NCBI RefSeq assembly: GCF_000772085.1
Contig: NZ_CP009755.1
Coordinates: 2,232,001 to 2,296,000, forward strand
DNA length: 64,000 bases
From: Curtobacterium sp. MR_MD2014
Lineage (GTDB): Bacteria > Actinomycetota > Actinomycetes > Actinomycetales > Microbacteriaceae
Direction: 5' to 3'
Shown in pieces: positions 35,589-43,818 of the stretch. The notes below the pieces were generated by a model. The model searched no databases, had not been told where the DNA came from, and saw only the letters and a list, made by a program, of their open reading frames with translations. A program made the position numbers and the translations under genes. Every line of letters begins with the position of its first letter. Position 1 is the stretch's first letter.

Positions 35589-36848
35589 TCAGGCGATCGG
35601 GACCAGCCGCGCGACCGCCTCGAGGTGGTGGGTGTGCGGGAACAGGTCGAACGCACGCAGCGCGTCGAGCCGGTACCCGAGGTCGGCGAAGGTCGCGACG
35701 TCGCGCGCCAGGGCGACCGGGTCGCAGGCGACGTAGACGACCTGCGCGGGCTGGAGCGCGGCGACCTGCACGACGACCTCGCGGCCTGCGCCGGACCGCG
35801 GCGGGTCGAGCACGACGGTGCCGGCGCGGAAGCGCTGCAGCTCCGGTCGGGACGCGTCGGCGGCCGTCCGGGCGAGCCAACGGTCCACGCGGCCGGTCTC
35901 GGCACGCGCGCCGATCCACTCCGCCAGGTTCTCCTGCGCGTGCTCGGTGGCCCGGGCCGCGCTCTCGACGCTCGTGATGCGGGCCTTCGGGCCGACGACG
36001 TCGCCGAGTGCCGCCGCGAGCAGTCCGACGCCGCCGTAGAGGTCGAGGTGCTGCCCCTCCGGGTCGAGCCGGTCACGGTCGACCAGGTCCTGCACGGCCG
36101 CGGTGAGCACGGCCGGCGCCTGGCGGTGGACCTGCCAGAAGCCGTTGTCGTCGACGGTGAACGAACGCTCCCCCACGAGCTCGGTCACGACGGTGGGCTT
36201 CTGCTCGTCGATGACGAGCCGGGCCCCCTCGGCGCCGCTCGGCGCGAGGACGTCGACGACCGACGCGCCCGGCATCGCACCGCGCCCGAGCGGCGCACTC
36301 TCCTGCACGCGCGCGGAGGCGAGCGGGAGCGAGGCCACCGGCACCACCGTGTGGGAGCGCGAGGCGAACGGGCCCGCCGTGCCGTCCTCGTCGACGTGCA
36401 GCCGGACGCGCGTGCGCCAGCCGAGGCCGTTCGACTCCTCGTCGCCGGGGGCGGCCTCGACGGCGACGTCGTGTCCGAGCACCTCGGTGAGGTCCGTTCG
36501 GGCGAACCGCGCGAAGGCGTCGACCAGGACGTCGTGCTTGAGGGTGCGCTGGTGCGGCAGGGCGATGTGCCCGAACTCCGCACCGCCGGCGCGCACGGCG
36601 GGGTCGCGGTCGAGGGCGGCCTCGGGCCAGACGTGGTCGACCCGGTGCTCGCTCGGCGACAGGACGGACACGGTGTCGGCACGCCAGAACGACTTCTTGC
36701 GGTCCTCGGTCACGCGCGCGACGACGCGCTCGCCCGGCACCGCGTCCGAGACGAAGACCACACGCCCCTCGTGCCGTGCCACCGAGATGCCGCCGTGGGC
36801 GATCCCGGTGACGTCGAGTTCGAGCAGCGTTCCGACGGATTCACCCAT
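35589..36848 (-). CDS. TrmA/RumA-family 23S rRNA or tRNA m5U methyltransferase
   Basis: 419 residues. An N-terminal TRAM domain (VTGIAHGGISVARHEGRVVFVSDAVPGE) is followed by a SAM-dependent methyltransferase domain with DLYGGVGLLAAALGDVVG and VLDPPRSGAGREVV. The catalytic cysteine lies in YVACDPVALARDV and the terminal basic motif is DLFPHTHHLEAVARL. The CxxxxxCxxC iron-sulfur cluster of E. coli RlmD is absent, as in many Gram-positive members. It uses SAM to make m5U in RNA; the exact site is unknown. Start is 14 bp from the divergent maf start. Confidence 0.9.
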   Translation of the reverse strand: MGESVGTLLELDVTGIAHGGISVARHEGRVVFVSDAVPGERVVARVTEDRKKSFWRADTVSVLSPSEHRVDHVWPEAALDRDPAVRAGGAEFGHIALPHQRTLKHDVLVDAFARFARTDLTEVLGHDVAVEAAPGDEESNGLGWRTRVRLHVDEDGTAGPFASRSHTVVPVASLPLASARVQESAPLGRGAMPGASVVDVLAPSGAEGARLVIDEQKPTVVTELVGERSFTVDDNGFWQVHRQAPAVLTAAVQDLVDRDRLDPEGQHLDLYGGVGLLAAALGDVVGPKARITSVESAARATEHAQENLAEWIGARAETGRVDRWLARTAADASRPELQRFRAGTVVLDPPRSGAGREVVVQVAALQPAQVVYVACDPVALARDVATFADLGYRLDALRAFDLFPHTHHLEAVARLVPIA

Positions 36849-36862
36849 GGTTCGATGTTCCC

Positions 36863-37672
36863 ATGCGTCTGTACCTCGCGAGTACCTCCCCCGCCCGCCG
36901 TGCGCTCCTGGCGCAGACCGGCATCGAGCCGGTGCTCGTCGCGCCGGGCGTGGACGAGGACGCCGCCGTCGTCGCCGCGCGGGCCGCGCTCGGCCGAGAG
37001 CTCACCGGTCCGGAGCTCGTCGGGCTCCTCGCGGTCGCCAAGGCGGACGCCGTCGCGGACGCCCGCGTCGCCGGGTCCGCCGTGGACGGCTTCGTGTTCG
37101 GCGGCGACTCCGCCTTCGAGGTGGACGGCGTCCTGCACGGCAAGCCCCACGACCCGGAGGTCGCGAAGGAACGGTGGCGGCAGATGCTCGCCGCGGGCGG
37201 CGGCACCCTGTGGAGCGGCCACTGCGTCGTGGACCGGCGCCTCGACCGCGGTCTCGACACGGCCCCGGACGCGACCGGGGACCGGCCTGGAGGCGCGGGG
37301 CGGACCGGCACCGTGCCTCCCGTCCGACACGTGGACGCGGCAGACGGCGGGCCGCTGGGCATCGCCGGTCACCTCGGTGACGTCGCGCCGGGCGGGTCCA
37401 CGCTGGTCGTCGCCGGCGACCACGTCGTCGCCGTGGACAGCGCCGTGCTGACCTTCGCCGAGGACGTGTCGATCGAGGAGATCGACGCGTACGTCGCGAC
37501 GGGCGAGCCCCTCGAGGTCGCGGGCGCCTTCACGATCGACGGACGGGCCGCGGCGTACATCACGCGCATCGACGGAGCACCGTCGGCCGTGGTCGGGCTG
37601 TCGCTGCCGGTCCTGCGGTCGATGCTGCTCCGTGGCTTCGGCGTCGCCTGGCACGATCTGTGGGCGCTGTAG
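36863..37672 (+). CDS. maf: Maf-family nucleotide pyrophosphatase with internal extension
   Basis: 269 residues; the family is usually ~190-220. N-terminal ASTSPARR at residues 6-13, GGDSAFEVDG at 80-89 (canonical form GADT), KP at 94-95, and C-terminal EEIDAYVATGEPLEVAGAFTIDG at ~205-227. A Gly/Pro/Ala-rich block of about 60 residues (~129-188) interrupts the fold between SGHCVVDRRL and VAVDSAVLTFAEDV. Maf proteins hydrolyse non-canonical or pyrimidine nucleoside triphosphates. No Shine-Dalgarno site is visible; the ATG is 6 nt after a TTCGAT box. The accBC gene follows 79 bp later. Confidence 0.9.
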   Translation: MRLYLASTSPARRALLAQTGIEPVLVAPGVDEDAAVVAARAALGRELTGPELVGLLAVAKADAVADARVAGSAVDGFVFGGDSAFEVDGVLHGKPHDPEVAKERWRQMLAAGGGTLWSGHCVVDRRLDRGLDTAPDATGDRPGGAGRTGTVPPVRHVDAADGGPLGIAGHLGDVAPGGSTLVVAGDHVVAVDSAVLTFAEDVSIEEIDAYVATGEPLEVAGAFTIDGRAAAYITRIDGAPSAVVGLSLPVLRSMLLRGFGVAWHDLWAL

Positions 37673-37737
37673 ACATCCACACTGCTGGACGCTGTTTCTT
37701 TGTACGTGCCGGTCAAAACCGGCCGCCGCTGCACGAA

Positions 37738-37743
37738 TACGCT
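37738..37743 (+). promoter_or_regulatory. Putative -10 box for accBC
   Basis: TACGCT, 8 nt before ATG 37752. The short inverted repeat ccggtcaaaaccgg lies just upstream (37709-37722) where a regulator could bind. Confidence 0.45.
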
Positions 37744-37751
37744 GACGTACC

Positions 37752-39529
37752 ATGCCCCGTATCAGCAAGGTCCTCATCGCGAACCGCGGCGAGATCGCCG
37801 TCCGCATCATCCGCGCGGCCCGCGACGCTGGCAAGGCCTCGGTCGCGGTGTACGCCGACCAGGACCGCGACGCCCTCCACGCCCGCCTCGCCGACGAGGC
37901 CTACGCGCTGAACGGCACCACGAGCGCGGACACCTACCTCGTGGTCGACAAGATCATCTCGGTGGCCCGCCGGTCCGGGGCCGACGCCGTGCACCCCGGG
38001 TACGGGTTCCTCGCCGAGAACGCCGACTTCGCCCGTGCCGTCATCGACGCCGGGCTCACCTGGATCGGCCCCTCGCCGGAGTCGATCGAGCAGCTCGGGG
38101 ACAAGGTCTCCGCGCGGCACGTGGCCGAGAAGGTCGGCGCGCCGCTCGCGCCGGGCACCATCGAGCCCGTCGCGGACGCTGCCGAGGTCATCGCGTTCGC
38201 GGACGAGGTCGGTCTGCCGGTCGCCATCAAGGCGGCCTTCGGCGGCGGCGGCCGTGGCCTGAAGGTCGCACGCACGCGCGACGAGGTCGCCTCGCAGTTC
38301 GAATCGGCGACGCGCGAGGCCATCGCCGCGTTCGGACGCGGTGAGTGCTTCGTCGAGAAGTACCTCGACAAGCCGCGCCACGTCGAGACCCAGTGCCTGG
38401 CCGACGAGCACGGCAACGTCGTCATCGTCTCCACGCGCGACTGCTCGCTGCAGCGTCGGCACCAGAAGCTCGTCGAGGAGGCCCCGGCGCCGTACCTGAC
38501 GCCCGAGCAGCAGACGCGCCTGTACGAGTCGTCGAAGGCGATCCTGCGCGAGGTGGGCTACGTCGGCGCCGGCACGTGCGAGTTCCTCATCGGCGCGGAC
38601 GGCACGGTCTCGTTCCTCGAGGTGAACACCCGCCTGCAGGTCGAGCACTGCGTCTCCGAGGAGGTCACGGGCATCGACCTCGTCCGCGAGCAGTTCCGCA
38701 TCGCCGAGGGCGGCACGCTCGACTACGAGGACCCCGCCCCGCGCGGTCACTCGTTCGAGTTCCGCATCAACGGCGAGGACCCGGGTCGGAACTTCTTCCC
38801 GGCACCCGGTCCCGTGCACGCGTTCACCGCGCCGTCGGGCCCCGGCGTCCGCGTCGACTCCGGTGTGGTCTCCGGCGACGTCGTCTCCGGCTCGTTCGAC
38901 TCCATGCTCGCGAAGCTCGTCGTCACCGGCGCCACCCGCGAAGAGGCGCTCGAGCGGTCGCGCCGCGCCCTGGCCGAGTTCGAGGTCACCGGACTGCCGA
39001 CCGTGCTGCCCTTCCACCGTGCGGTCGTGTCGGACCCGGCGTTCGCGACGGACGACGAGACGCCGTTCAGCGTGTACACGCAGTGGATCGAGACGGACTT
39101 CCAGAACGACATCCCGGCCTGGAGCGGTTCCCCGAGGAGCTCCCCGCACCGGCCGCCCGCGAGAGCGTCGTCGTCGAGGTCCAGGGCAAGCGCATCGAGG
39201 TCACCATGCCCTCGATCGTCGGCGGTGGCGCTGCCGGTGCCGCCGGTCGGCGTCCGGCCGGTCCCTCCGCTCCCCCGAAGCGCCGGTCGTCCGGCGTGAA
39301 GGGCGGACTCGTGTCCTCGGGCTCGGTGACGTCCCCGATGCAGGCAACCGTCGTGAAGCTCGCGGTCGCCGAGGGTGACACCGTCGTGAAGGGCGACCTG
39401 CTCGTCGTCCTCGAGGCCATGAAGATGGAGCAGCCCGTCCAGGCCCCGCGCGACGGGGTCGTGACCGGCCTGAACGCCCCCGTCGGCCAGACGATCTCGT
39501 CCGGCCACGTGCTGCTCGAGCTCGCGTAG
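37752..39529 (+). CDS. accBC: Acyl-CoA carboxylase alpha subunit (biotin carboxylase + BCCP), apparent frameshift
   Basis: The biotin carboxylase part is read from ATG 37752: [17 protein letters not shown]-grasp loop GGGGRG at 164-169 and active-site [10 protein letters not shown] at 290-299. At codon 460 (39129-39131) the frame leaves the homologous sequence and would end after 515 residues. The missing C-terminus continues in the -1 frame: [12 protein letters not shown], a Pro-rich linker and the biotinyl domain with [11 protein letters not shown], where the biotinylated lysine codon is 39422-39424, ending at 39529. Adding one C to the CCCC run at 39130-39133 gives a 592-residue protein of normal family length. 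Two lines of reasoning favour a sequencing/assembly deletion over decay: both halves are fully conserved, and the enzyme is normally essential. A TACGCT box lies 8 nt before the start. Confidence 0.85.
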
Positions 39530-39530
39530 C

Positions 39531-39580
39531 GCGCCGCGGGTCGGGCGCCGCGGCCGCGCCGCGCGCCGCGCGCCGCGCCG
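39531..39580. repeat. GC-only low-complexity tract
   Basis: Near-pure G/C run of GCGCCGC-like units directly between the accBC stop and the first 58-bp palindrome. Probably prone to sequencing or replication errors. Confidence 0.6.
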
Positions 39581-39638
39581 CACAACCGAAAGCACCTCGT
39601 GCCACGCAGTTCCGTGGCGCGAGGTGCTTCCGGTTGTG
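39581..39638. repeat. 58-bp palindromic repeat, copy 1
   Basis: 26-bp arms (39581-39606 and 39613-39638) around a 6-nt loop, with two arm mismatches that can form G-U type pairs. Same architecture as copy 2 at 40803-40860. Confidence 0.88.
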
Positions 39639-39679
39639 TCCGGGCACGTCGCGCCGGCCGCCGTCCGCAGGAGGATCGC

Positions 39680-40666
39680 TCACCGGACGGTCGTGAAGTG
39701 GCCGCGCGCCGTCGGCACCCCGACGGCGCGCAGCACCGAGCGCAGCCGCTCCGTGTCGTCCGTCTCGACGACGCTGATCCGGCCGAGCGCTCGGACGTCA
39801 GGGTGGCGACGAAGCCGGTCCTCGCGCCGCTTCTCCGCGACGAGCACGTCCTCGGCCGTCATGCCCGCGCCACGCATGGACGGGTCGGCGTACTTCACTC
39901 GACCGTCGAACTCGAGGACCACGCCCTGGTCGGCGAACCAGAAGTCGACGACGCCGATCGATCCCGAGCCGTCGCGGAACTCCTGCTGCAGCATCGGCCT
40001 CGGCGCGCCGACCTCGTCGAGCGCCACGCGAGCGACGGACTCGCCCGGCGACCCGGAGCGCGCGTCTGCGAGCTCCAGAGCCCGCTCCGCCCTCGCTCGG
40101 AACTGTACGGCGGTGCTCTCGTCCAGTGTCGCGCGGAGTTCATCGAGGCTGGATCCGCGGGCGAGCGCACGGTCCACCGCAGGCACGCTCGTCCGCAGCG
40201 GGTACGCCACGGCGAGGTCGACCACCGTGCTCGCCAGGTCGGTCAGGGCTCGCCCGTTCGCCACCATGTACGACGTCCGGAGTGTGCGCCCCGCGCCGGC
40301 CCGCTTGTGCACGGAGCGCAGCGACTGACCGGTGGATCGCAGCGGATCGATCACCTCGATCGGGACCGGGAACTCGCCGGGCCAGGGTAGCCCGTGCAAC
40401 GCCGCGGCTGAGGCGTGCGAGACGACCAGTCGCGGGGCGAGCCGATCGTGCAACGCCTTGATCCGAGCGATGTGCCGCTCCCCCGGGGTCGCCCGTCGCC
40501 AGTCGTCCGCGACGACGAACCGGCCCGGGGCCAGTCGTACGAGCTCTCCCCGCAGCGCGCGATCGCGGTGGTCCCGCCCGCGCCGCCCGGTCTCGTCCGC
40601 GCCGCCACCGACCAGGATCTCCAACGTCGCCATGTCCTGAGCGTGGCGCGCGCGCAGACCGGTCAC
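39680..40666 (-). CDS. DUF559-like/AbiEi-type protein
   Basis: 328 residues from GTG 40666 (GGGAGG close upstream); ATG 40633 is an alternative. The N-terminal half looks like the antitoxin-domain (AbiEi-like) proteins of Actinobacteria: GELVRLAPGRFVVADDW, then VSHASAAALHGLPW and VTDLASTVVDLAV-like segment LTDLASTVVDLAVAYP. The C-terminal half has a restriction-endonuclease-like core: VDFWFADQGVVLEFDGRVKY followed by EKRREDRLRRHPDVRALGRISVVE, as in DUF559. A nuclease role is possible but unproven. It stands alone and is flanked by two 58-bp palindromes. Confidence 0.75.
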   Translation of the reverse strand: MTGLRARHAQDMATLEILVGGGADETGRRGRDHRDRALRGELVRLAPGRFVVADDWRRATPGERHIARIKALHDRLAPRLVVSHASAAALHGLPWPGEFPVPIEVIDPLRSTGQSLRSVHKRAGAGRTLRTSYMVANGRALTDLASTVVDLAVAYPLRTSVPAVDRALARGSSLDELRATLDESTAVQFRARAERALELADARSGSPGESVARVALDEVGAPRPMLQQEFRDGSGSIGVVDFWFADQGVVLEFDGRVKYADPSMRGAGMTAEDVLVAEKRREDRLRRHPDVRALGRISVVETDDTERLRSVLRAVGVPTARGHFTTVR

Positions 40667-40802
40667 GCGCCTCCCGGCCGTGCCTGTGAGCAGCGAGCGC
40701 TCGTCCCCGCTCTGTGCAGGAGGACCGGCCGCCCGACGAGGTTCGCGCTCGTCCTCGGTCCCGTGGTACCCGGATGCCTATCGGTGGTGTCAGCTGCTCG
40801 TG

Positions 40803-40860
40803 CACAACGGAAAGCACCTCGCGCCACGTGATTGCGTGGCGTGAGGTGCTTCCGGTTGTG
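40803..40860. repeat. 58-bp palindromic repeat, copy 2
   Basis: 26-bp arms (40803-40828 and 40835-40860), 6-nt loop. 49 of 52 arm bases equal copy 1, but four of six loop bases differ. Lies in the 295-bp gene-free gap between the DUF559-like gene and the phosphosugar mutase; the rest of that gap is GC-rich with no feature I recognise. Confidence 0.88.
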
Positions 40861-40961
40861 CAGGTACCGGCGGCATCCGCACAGCGGCACGGGCGGCACC
40901 CGCACCGCAGGCGCGGCCGGCGCCGCCAGCGGCGGCGGCGCGGCGGACCAGCGCCGCGCCG

Positions 40962-42683
40962 CTACGACACGCGGGGCCGCACGTCGGCGGCGAGGGCGTC
41001 GACGAGCGCCTGCGCCTCGGCCGGCGAAGCCGCCACCGTGTCGATGTAGACCTTCACCTTGGGCTCGGTGCCGCTCGGGCGGACGATGACCCGCGCGCCG
41101 CCCTCGAGGTCGTAGCGCAGGATGTCGGACGGGGGGAAGCCCTCCACCCCGTCCGAGTAGTCCGTCACCCCGGTGACCGTACGGCCGCCGAGCGACGAGG
41201 GCGCGGACGACCGCAGCGACGCCATGATCTCCCCGATCCGCGACAGGTCGTCCACGCGGGTCGACACCTGCCCGGAGGCGAACGCCCCGAACTCGGCCGC
41301 GAAGGCGTCGAGCTGGTCGGCGACGGTCCGGCCCTCGGCTGCGAGCGAGACGGCGAGGTCGAGCAGCGCCAGGGCCGCCGAGATGCCGTCCTTGTCGCGG
41401 ACGACGCCGGGGTCGACGAGGTAGCCGAGCGCCTCCTCGTACCCGAACACCAGGTCGGGCACGCGGGAGACCCACTTGAACCCGGTCAGGGTGTCCCGGT
41501 ACCCGAGCCCGTACCGCTCCGCGACGCGGGCGAGCGCGGGCGAGGACACGATCGACGCCGCAAGCACACCCGACCCGTCCGACGAGCCCGCGGCCTGCGC
41601 ACGAGCGGCGGCCCGCCAGCCGAGCAACCAACCGACCTCGTTGCCGGACAGGCGACGGAACGAGCCGGCACCGTCGGGGATCGCCAGGGCGAGGCGATCG
41701 GCGTCGGGGTCGTTCGCGATGACCAGGTCGGCCCCGACCGCGACACCACGCGCGATCGACAGGTCCATCGCACCCGGCTCCTCCGGGTTCGGGAACGACA
41801 CCGTCGGGAACGCGCCGTCCGGCTCGATCTGCTCCGGTACGACGGCGGGCTCGGCGAACCCCGCCGCGGCGAACACGGCTCGCGCGGTCTCCCACCCGAC
41901 GCCGTGCATCGCCGTGTAGACGACCTTCGGTTGCGCGTCGATCGGGAGGGTCGGGGCCGGCACCGTCGCGGCGGTCGCGTCGACGTAGGCCCGGGCGAGC
42001 TCCGGACCGGCGACCGTGTAGTCGGTGGAGCGCACGAGGTCGCGGACGTCCCCCGCGGCGACCGCGTCGATCGCCGCGGCGATCTCGCCGTCGACCGGCG
42101 GGACGATCTGCGAGCCGTCGTCCTCGCCCCCGAGGTACACCTTGTAGCCGTTGTCCCGCGGCGGGTTGTGGCTCGCGGTCACCATGACGCCCGCGCCGAC
42201 ACCGAGGTGGCGCACCGCGAACGCGAGCACCGGCGTCGGGAGCGCGGACGGCAGGAGGGTGACCTCGAGCCCGAGGCCGCGCATGACCTCGGCGGAGTCG
42301 CGGGCGAAGACGTCGGAGTTGACCCGGCCGTCGTAGCCGATCACGACGCTGCGGTCACGACCGGTGTCGATCAGGAAGCGCGCGAGCCCCGCCGCGGCCT
42401 GCGTGACGACGACGCGGTTCATGCGCTGCGGCCCGGCGCCGAGCTCGGCACGGAGGCCGGCGGTGCCGAACTGCAGGCGACCGGCGAACCGCGCGGCGAG
42501 CTCCTCGGCGTCGCCGCGGTCGATCAGCTGCTGGAGTTCCGCACGGGTCTCGTCGTCCGGGTCCTGCTCCACCCACGCGCGGGCGCGGGACAGGACGTCC
42601 TCGTCCACGGCGGCGAGGGCACCGCCGTCACCGAGGTCGCCGTCCGCGATGGCGCCGTCCGAGGCACCCTCGTGCCGGGTCAC
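40962..42683 (-). CDS. Phosphohexomutase-family phosphosugar mutase, probable phosphopentomutase
   Basis: 573 residues from GTG 42683. Motifs: LQFGTAGLRAELGAGP at 70-85, catalytic phosphoserine S171 in MVTASHNPPRDNGYKVY, metal-binding NDPDADRLALA, and the phosphate-binding RPSGTEPKVKVY near the end. The FGTAGLR form and the 570-600 length match the PGM2-type branch, whose human member is a phosphopentomutase. It overlaps the purine nucleoside phosphorylase gene by 4 bp, so conversion of ribose 1-phosphate to ribose 5-phosphate is the likely job (inference). Phosphoglucomutase or phosphomannomutase activity is the alternative. Confidence 0.9.
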   Translation of the reverse strand: MTRHEGASDGAIADGDLGDGGALAAVDEDVLSRARAWVEQDPDDETRAELQQLIDRGDAEELAARFAGRLQFGTAGLRAELGAGPQRMNRVVVTQAAAGLARFLIDTGRDRSVVIGYDGRVNSDVFARDSAEVMRGLGLEVTLLPSALPTPVLAFAVRHLGVGAGVMVTASHNPPRDNGYKVYLGGEDDGSQIVPPVDGEIAAAIDAVAAGDVRDLVRSTDYTVAGPELARAYVDATAATVPAPTLPIDAQPKVVYTAMHGVGWETARAVFAAAGFAEPAVVPEQIEPDGAFPTVSFPNPEEPGAMDLSIARGVAVGADLVIANDPDADRLALAIPDGAGSFRRLSGNEVGWLLGWRAAARAQAAGSSDGSGVLAASIVSSPALARVAERYGLGYRDTLTGFKWVSRVPDLVFGYEEALGYLVDPGVVRDKDGISAALALLDLAVSLAAEGRTVADQLDAFAAEFGAFASGQVSTRVDDLSRIGEIMASLRSSAPSSLGGRTVTGVTDYSDGVEGFPPSDILRYDLEGGARVIVRPSGTEPKVKVYIDTVAASPAEAQALVDALAADVRPRVS

Positions 42684-43507
42684 AGCGCCGCCACCACGCG
42701 GGCGAGGAGGTCCGCGATGACCGGCTCGGCCTCGCGCCCGGCCTCGAGCACCTCGGCGTGCGAGAGCGGGGTCTTCTGGATGCCCGCGGCGAGGTTCGTG
42801 ATGAGCGAGAAGCCGAGGACCTCCATGCCCGCCTGACGGGCGGCGATCGCCTCGAGCGCGGTCGACATGCCGACGATGTGCCCGCCGATGGTCTTCGCCA
42901 TCTGCACCTCGGCCGGGGTCTCGTAGTGCGGGCCGCGGAACTGCGTGTAGACGCCCTCGTCGAGGGTGGGGTCGATCGACTTCGCGACCTCGCGCAGCCG
43001 TGCCGAGTACAGGTCGGTCAGGTCGACGAACGTGGCGCCCTCGAGCGGGCTGTCCGCCGTCAGGTTGATGTGGTCGCTGATGAGGACAGGAGTGCCGGGC
43101 GTCCAGTGCTCCTTGATGCCGCCGGCGCCGTTGGTCAGCACCATGACCGACGCCCCGGTCGCCGCGGCGGTGCGGACGCTGTGCACCACGCGACGGACGC
43201 CGTGGTTCTCGTAGTAGTGGGTCCGTGCACCGATGACGAGTGCGTGCCGGCCGTCCTGCAGACGGATCGACCGGACCGTGCCGGAGTGTCCGGGCACCGC
43301 AGAGGCGCTGAAGCCGGGGACCTCGGCCGCGGGGATCTCGGACACCGTCTCGCCGATGATGTCGGCGGCCTTGCCCCAGCCGGAGCCCAGGGTCAGGGCG
43401 ATGTCGTGCCGCTCGATGCCGGACCGGTCGGCGATGACGGCGGCGGCGTCGCGGGCGACCTCGAACGGGTCGGCGGCGGGGTCGTTCAGCGGGTTCTCCG
43501 TGCTCAT
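42680..43507 (-). CDS. punA: Purine-nucleoside phosphorylase
   Basis: 275 residues, trimeric class. Phosphate-binding LTLGSGWGKAADI near residue 40, IGARTHYYENHGVRRV, LTNGAGGIK and FRGPHYETPAEVQMAK. It splits purine nucleosides into base and ribose 1-phosphate. The ATG lies 6 nt after TAGAGT on this strand, giving its own leaderless promoter. Its stop overlaps the mutase start by 4 bp. Confidence 0.94.
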   Translation of the reverse strand: MSTENPLNDPAADPFEVARDAAAVIADRSGIERHDIALTLGSGWGKAADIIGETVSEIPAAEVPGFSASAVPGHSGTVRSIRLQDGRHALVIGARTHYYENHGVRRVVHSVRTAAATGASVMVLTNGAGGIKEHWTPGTPVLISDHINLTADSPLEGATFVDLTDLYSARLREVAKSIDPTLDEGVYTQFRGPHYETPAEVQMAKTIGGHIVGMSTALEAIAARQAGMEVLGFSLITNLAAGIQKTPLSHAEVLEAGREAEPVIADLLARVVAAL

Positions 43508-43513
43508 GCCCCA

Positions 43514-43519
43514 ACTCTA
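43514..43519 (-). promoter_or_regulatory. -10 box of leaderless punA promoter
   Basis: TAGAGT on the minus strand, 6 nt before the punA ATG. Confidence 0.55.
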
Positions 43520-43539
43520 GAGGCAGCGTCGGGAGCTGC

Positions 43540-43818
43540 TCAGTGCTCCCCGAGCGCCCGGTCGACCGCGGCCGTGATCTCGCCCTGGTCGAAGTGGTTC
43601 CGGATCACGATGACCTCGGCGTAGGTCTCCCCGATCGCCTCGACGAACTCCTGGCTGGTCAGGATCACGTTGGCGTCCTCGGCCACGGCGCGCACCGAGG
43701 CGACGTCCGCCGCGACGACCGACGCCGACAGCCCGAGCGTGGCGAGGGCCTTCTCCGCGTTCACCTTGAGGATCCCGCTGGACCCGATCCCCGCACCGCA
43801 GATCGTCACGATCTTCAC
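43540..43818 (-). CDS. PTS EIIB component, ascorbate/galactitol type
   Basis: 92 residues from GTG 43818. The phospho-acceptor cysteine is C7 in VKIVTICGAGIGSSGIL, as in SgaB/UlaB-type EIIB proteins. It accepts phosphate from EIIA and passes it to a sugar bound by EIIC. Overlaps the EIIA gene by 4 bp. No EIIC gene is present in the window; the next gene is punA, 32 bp further. Confidence 0.88.
   Translation of the reverse strand: MKIVTICGAGIGSSGILKVNAEKALATLGLSASVVAADVASVRAVAEDANVILTSQEFVEAIGETYAEVIVIRNHFDQGEITAAVDRALGEH

Noticed and set aside
39120..39140. Programmed -1 frameshifting in accBC
   Set aside because: No classical slippery heptamer in the zero frame and no clear stimulatory structure. 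A missing C in a C run is simpler, so recoding is kept only as an alternative in the finding.
39581..40860. Insertion sequence bounded by the two palindromes
   Set aside because: The enclosed gene has no transposase features, and I found no target-site duplication or terminal inverted repeats of a known IS family.
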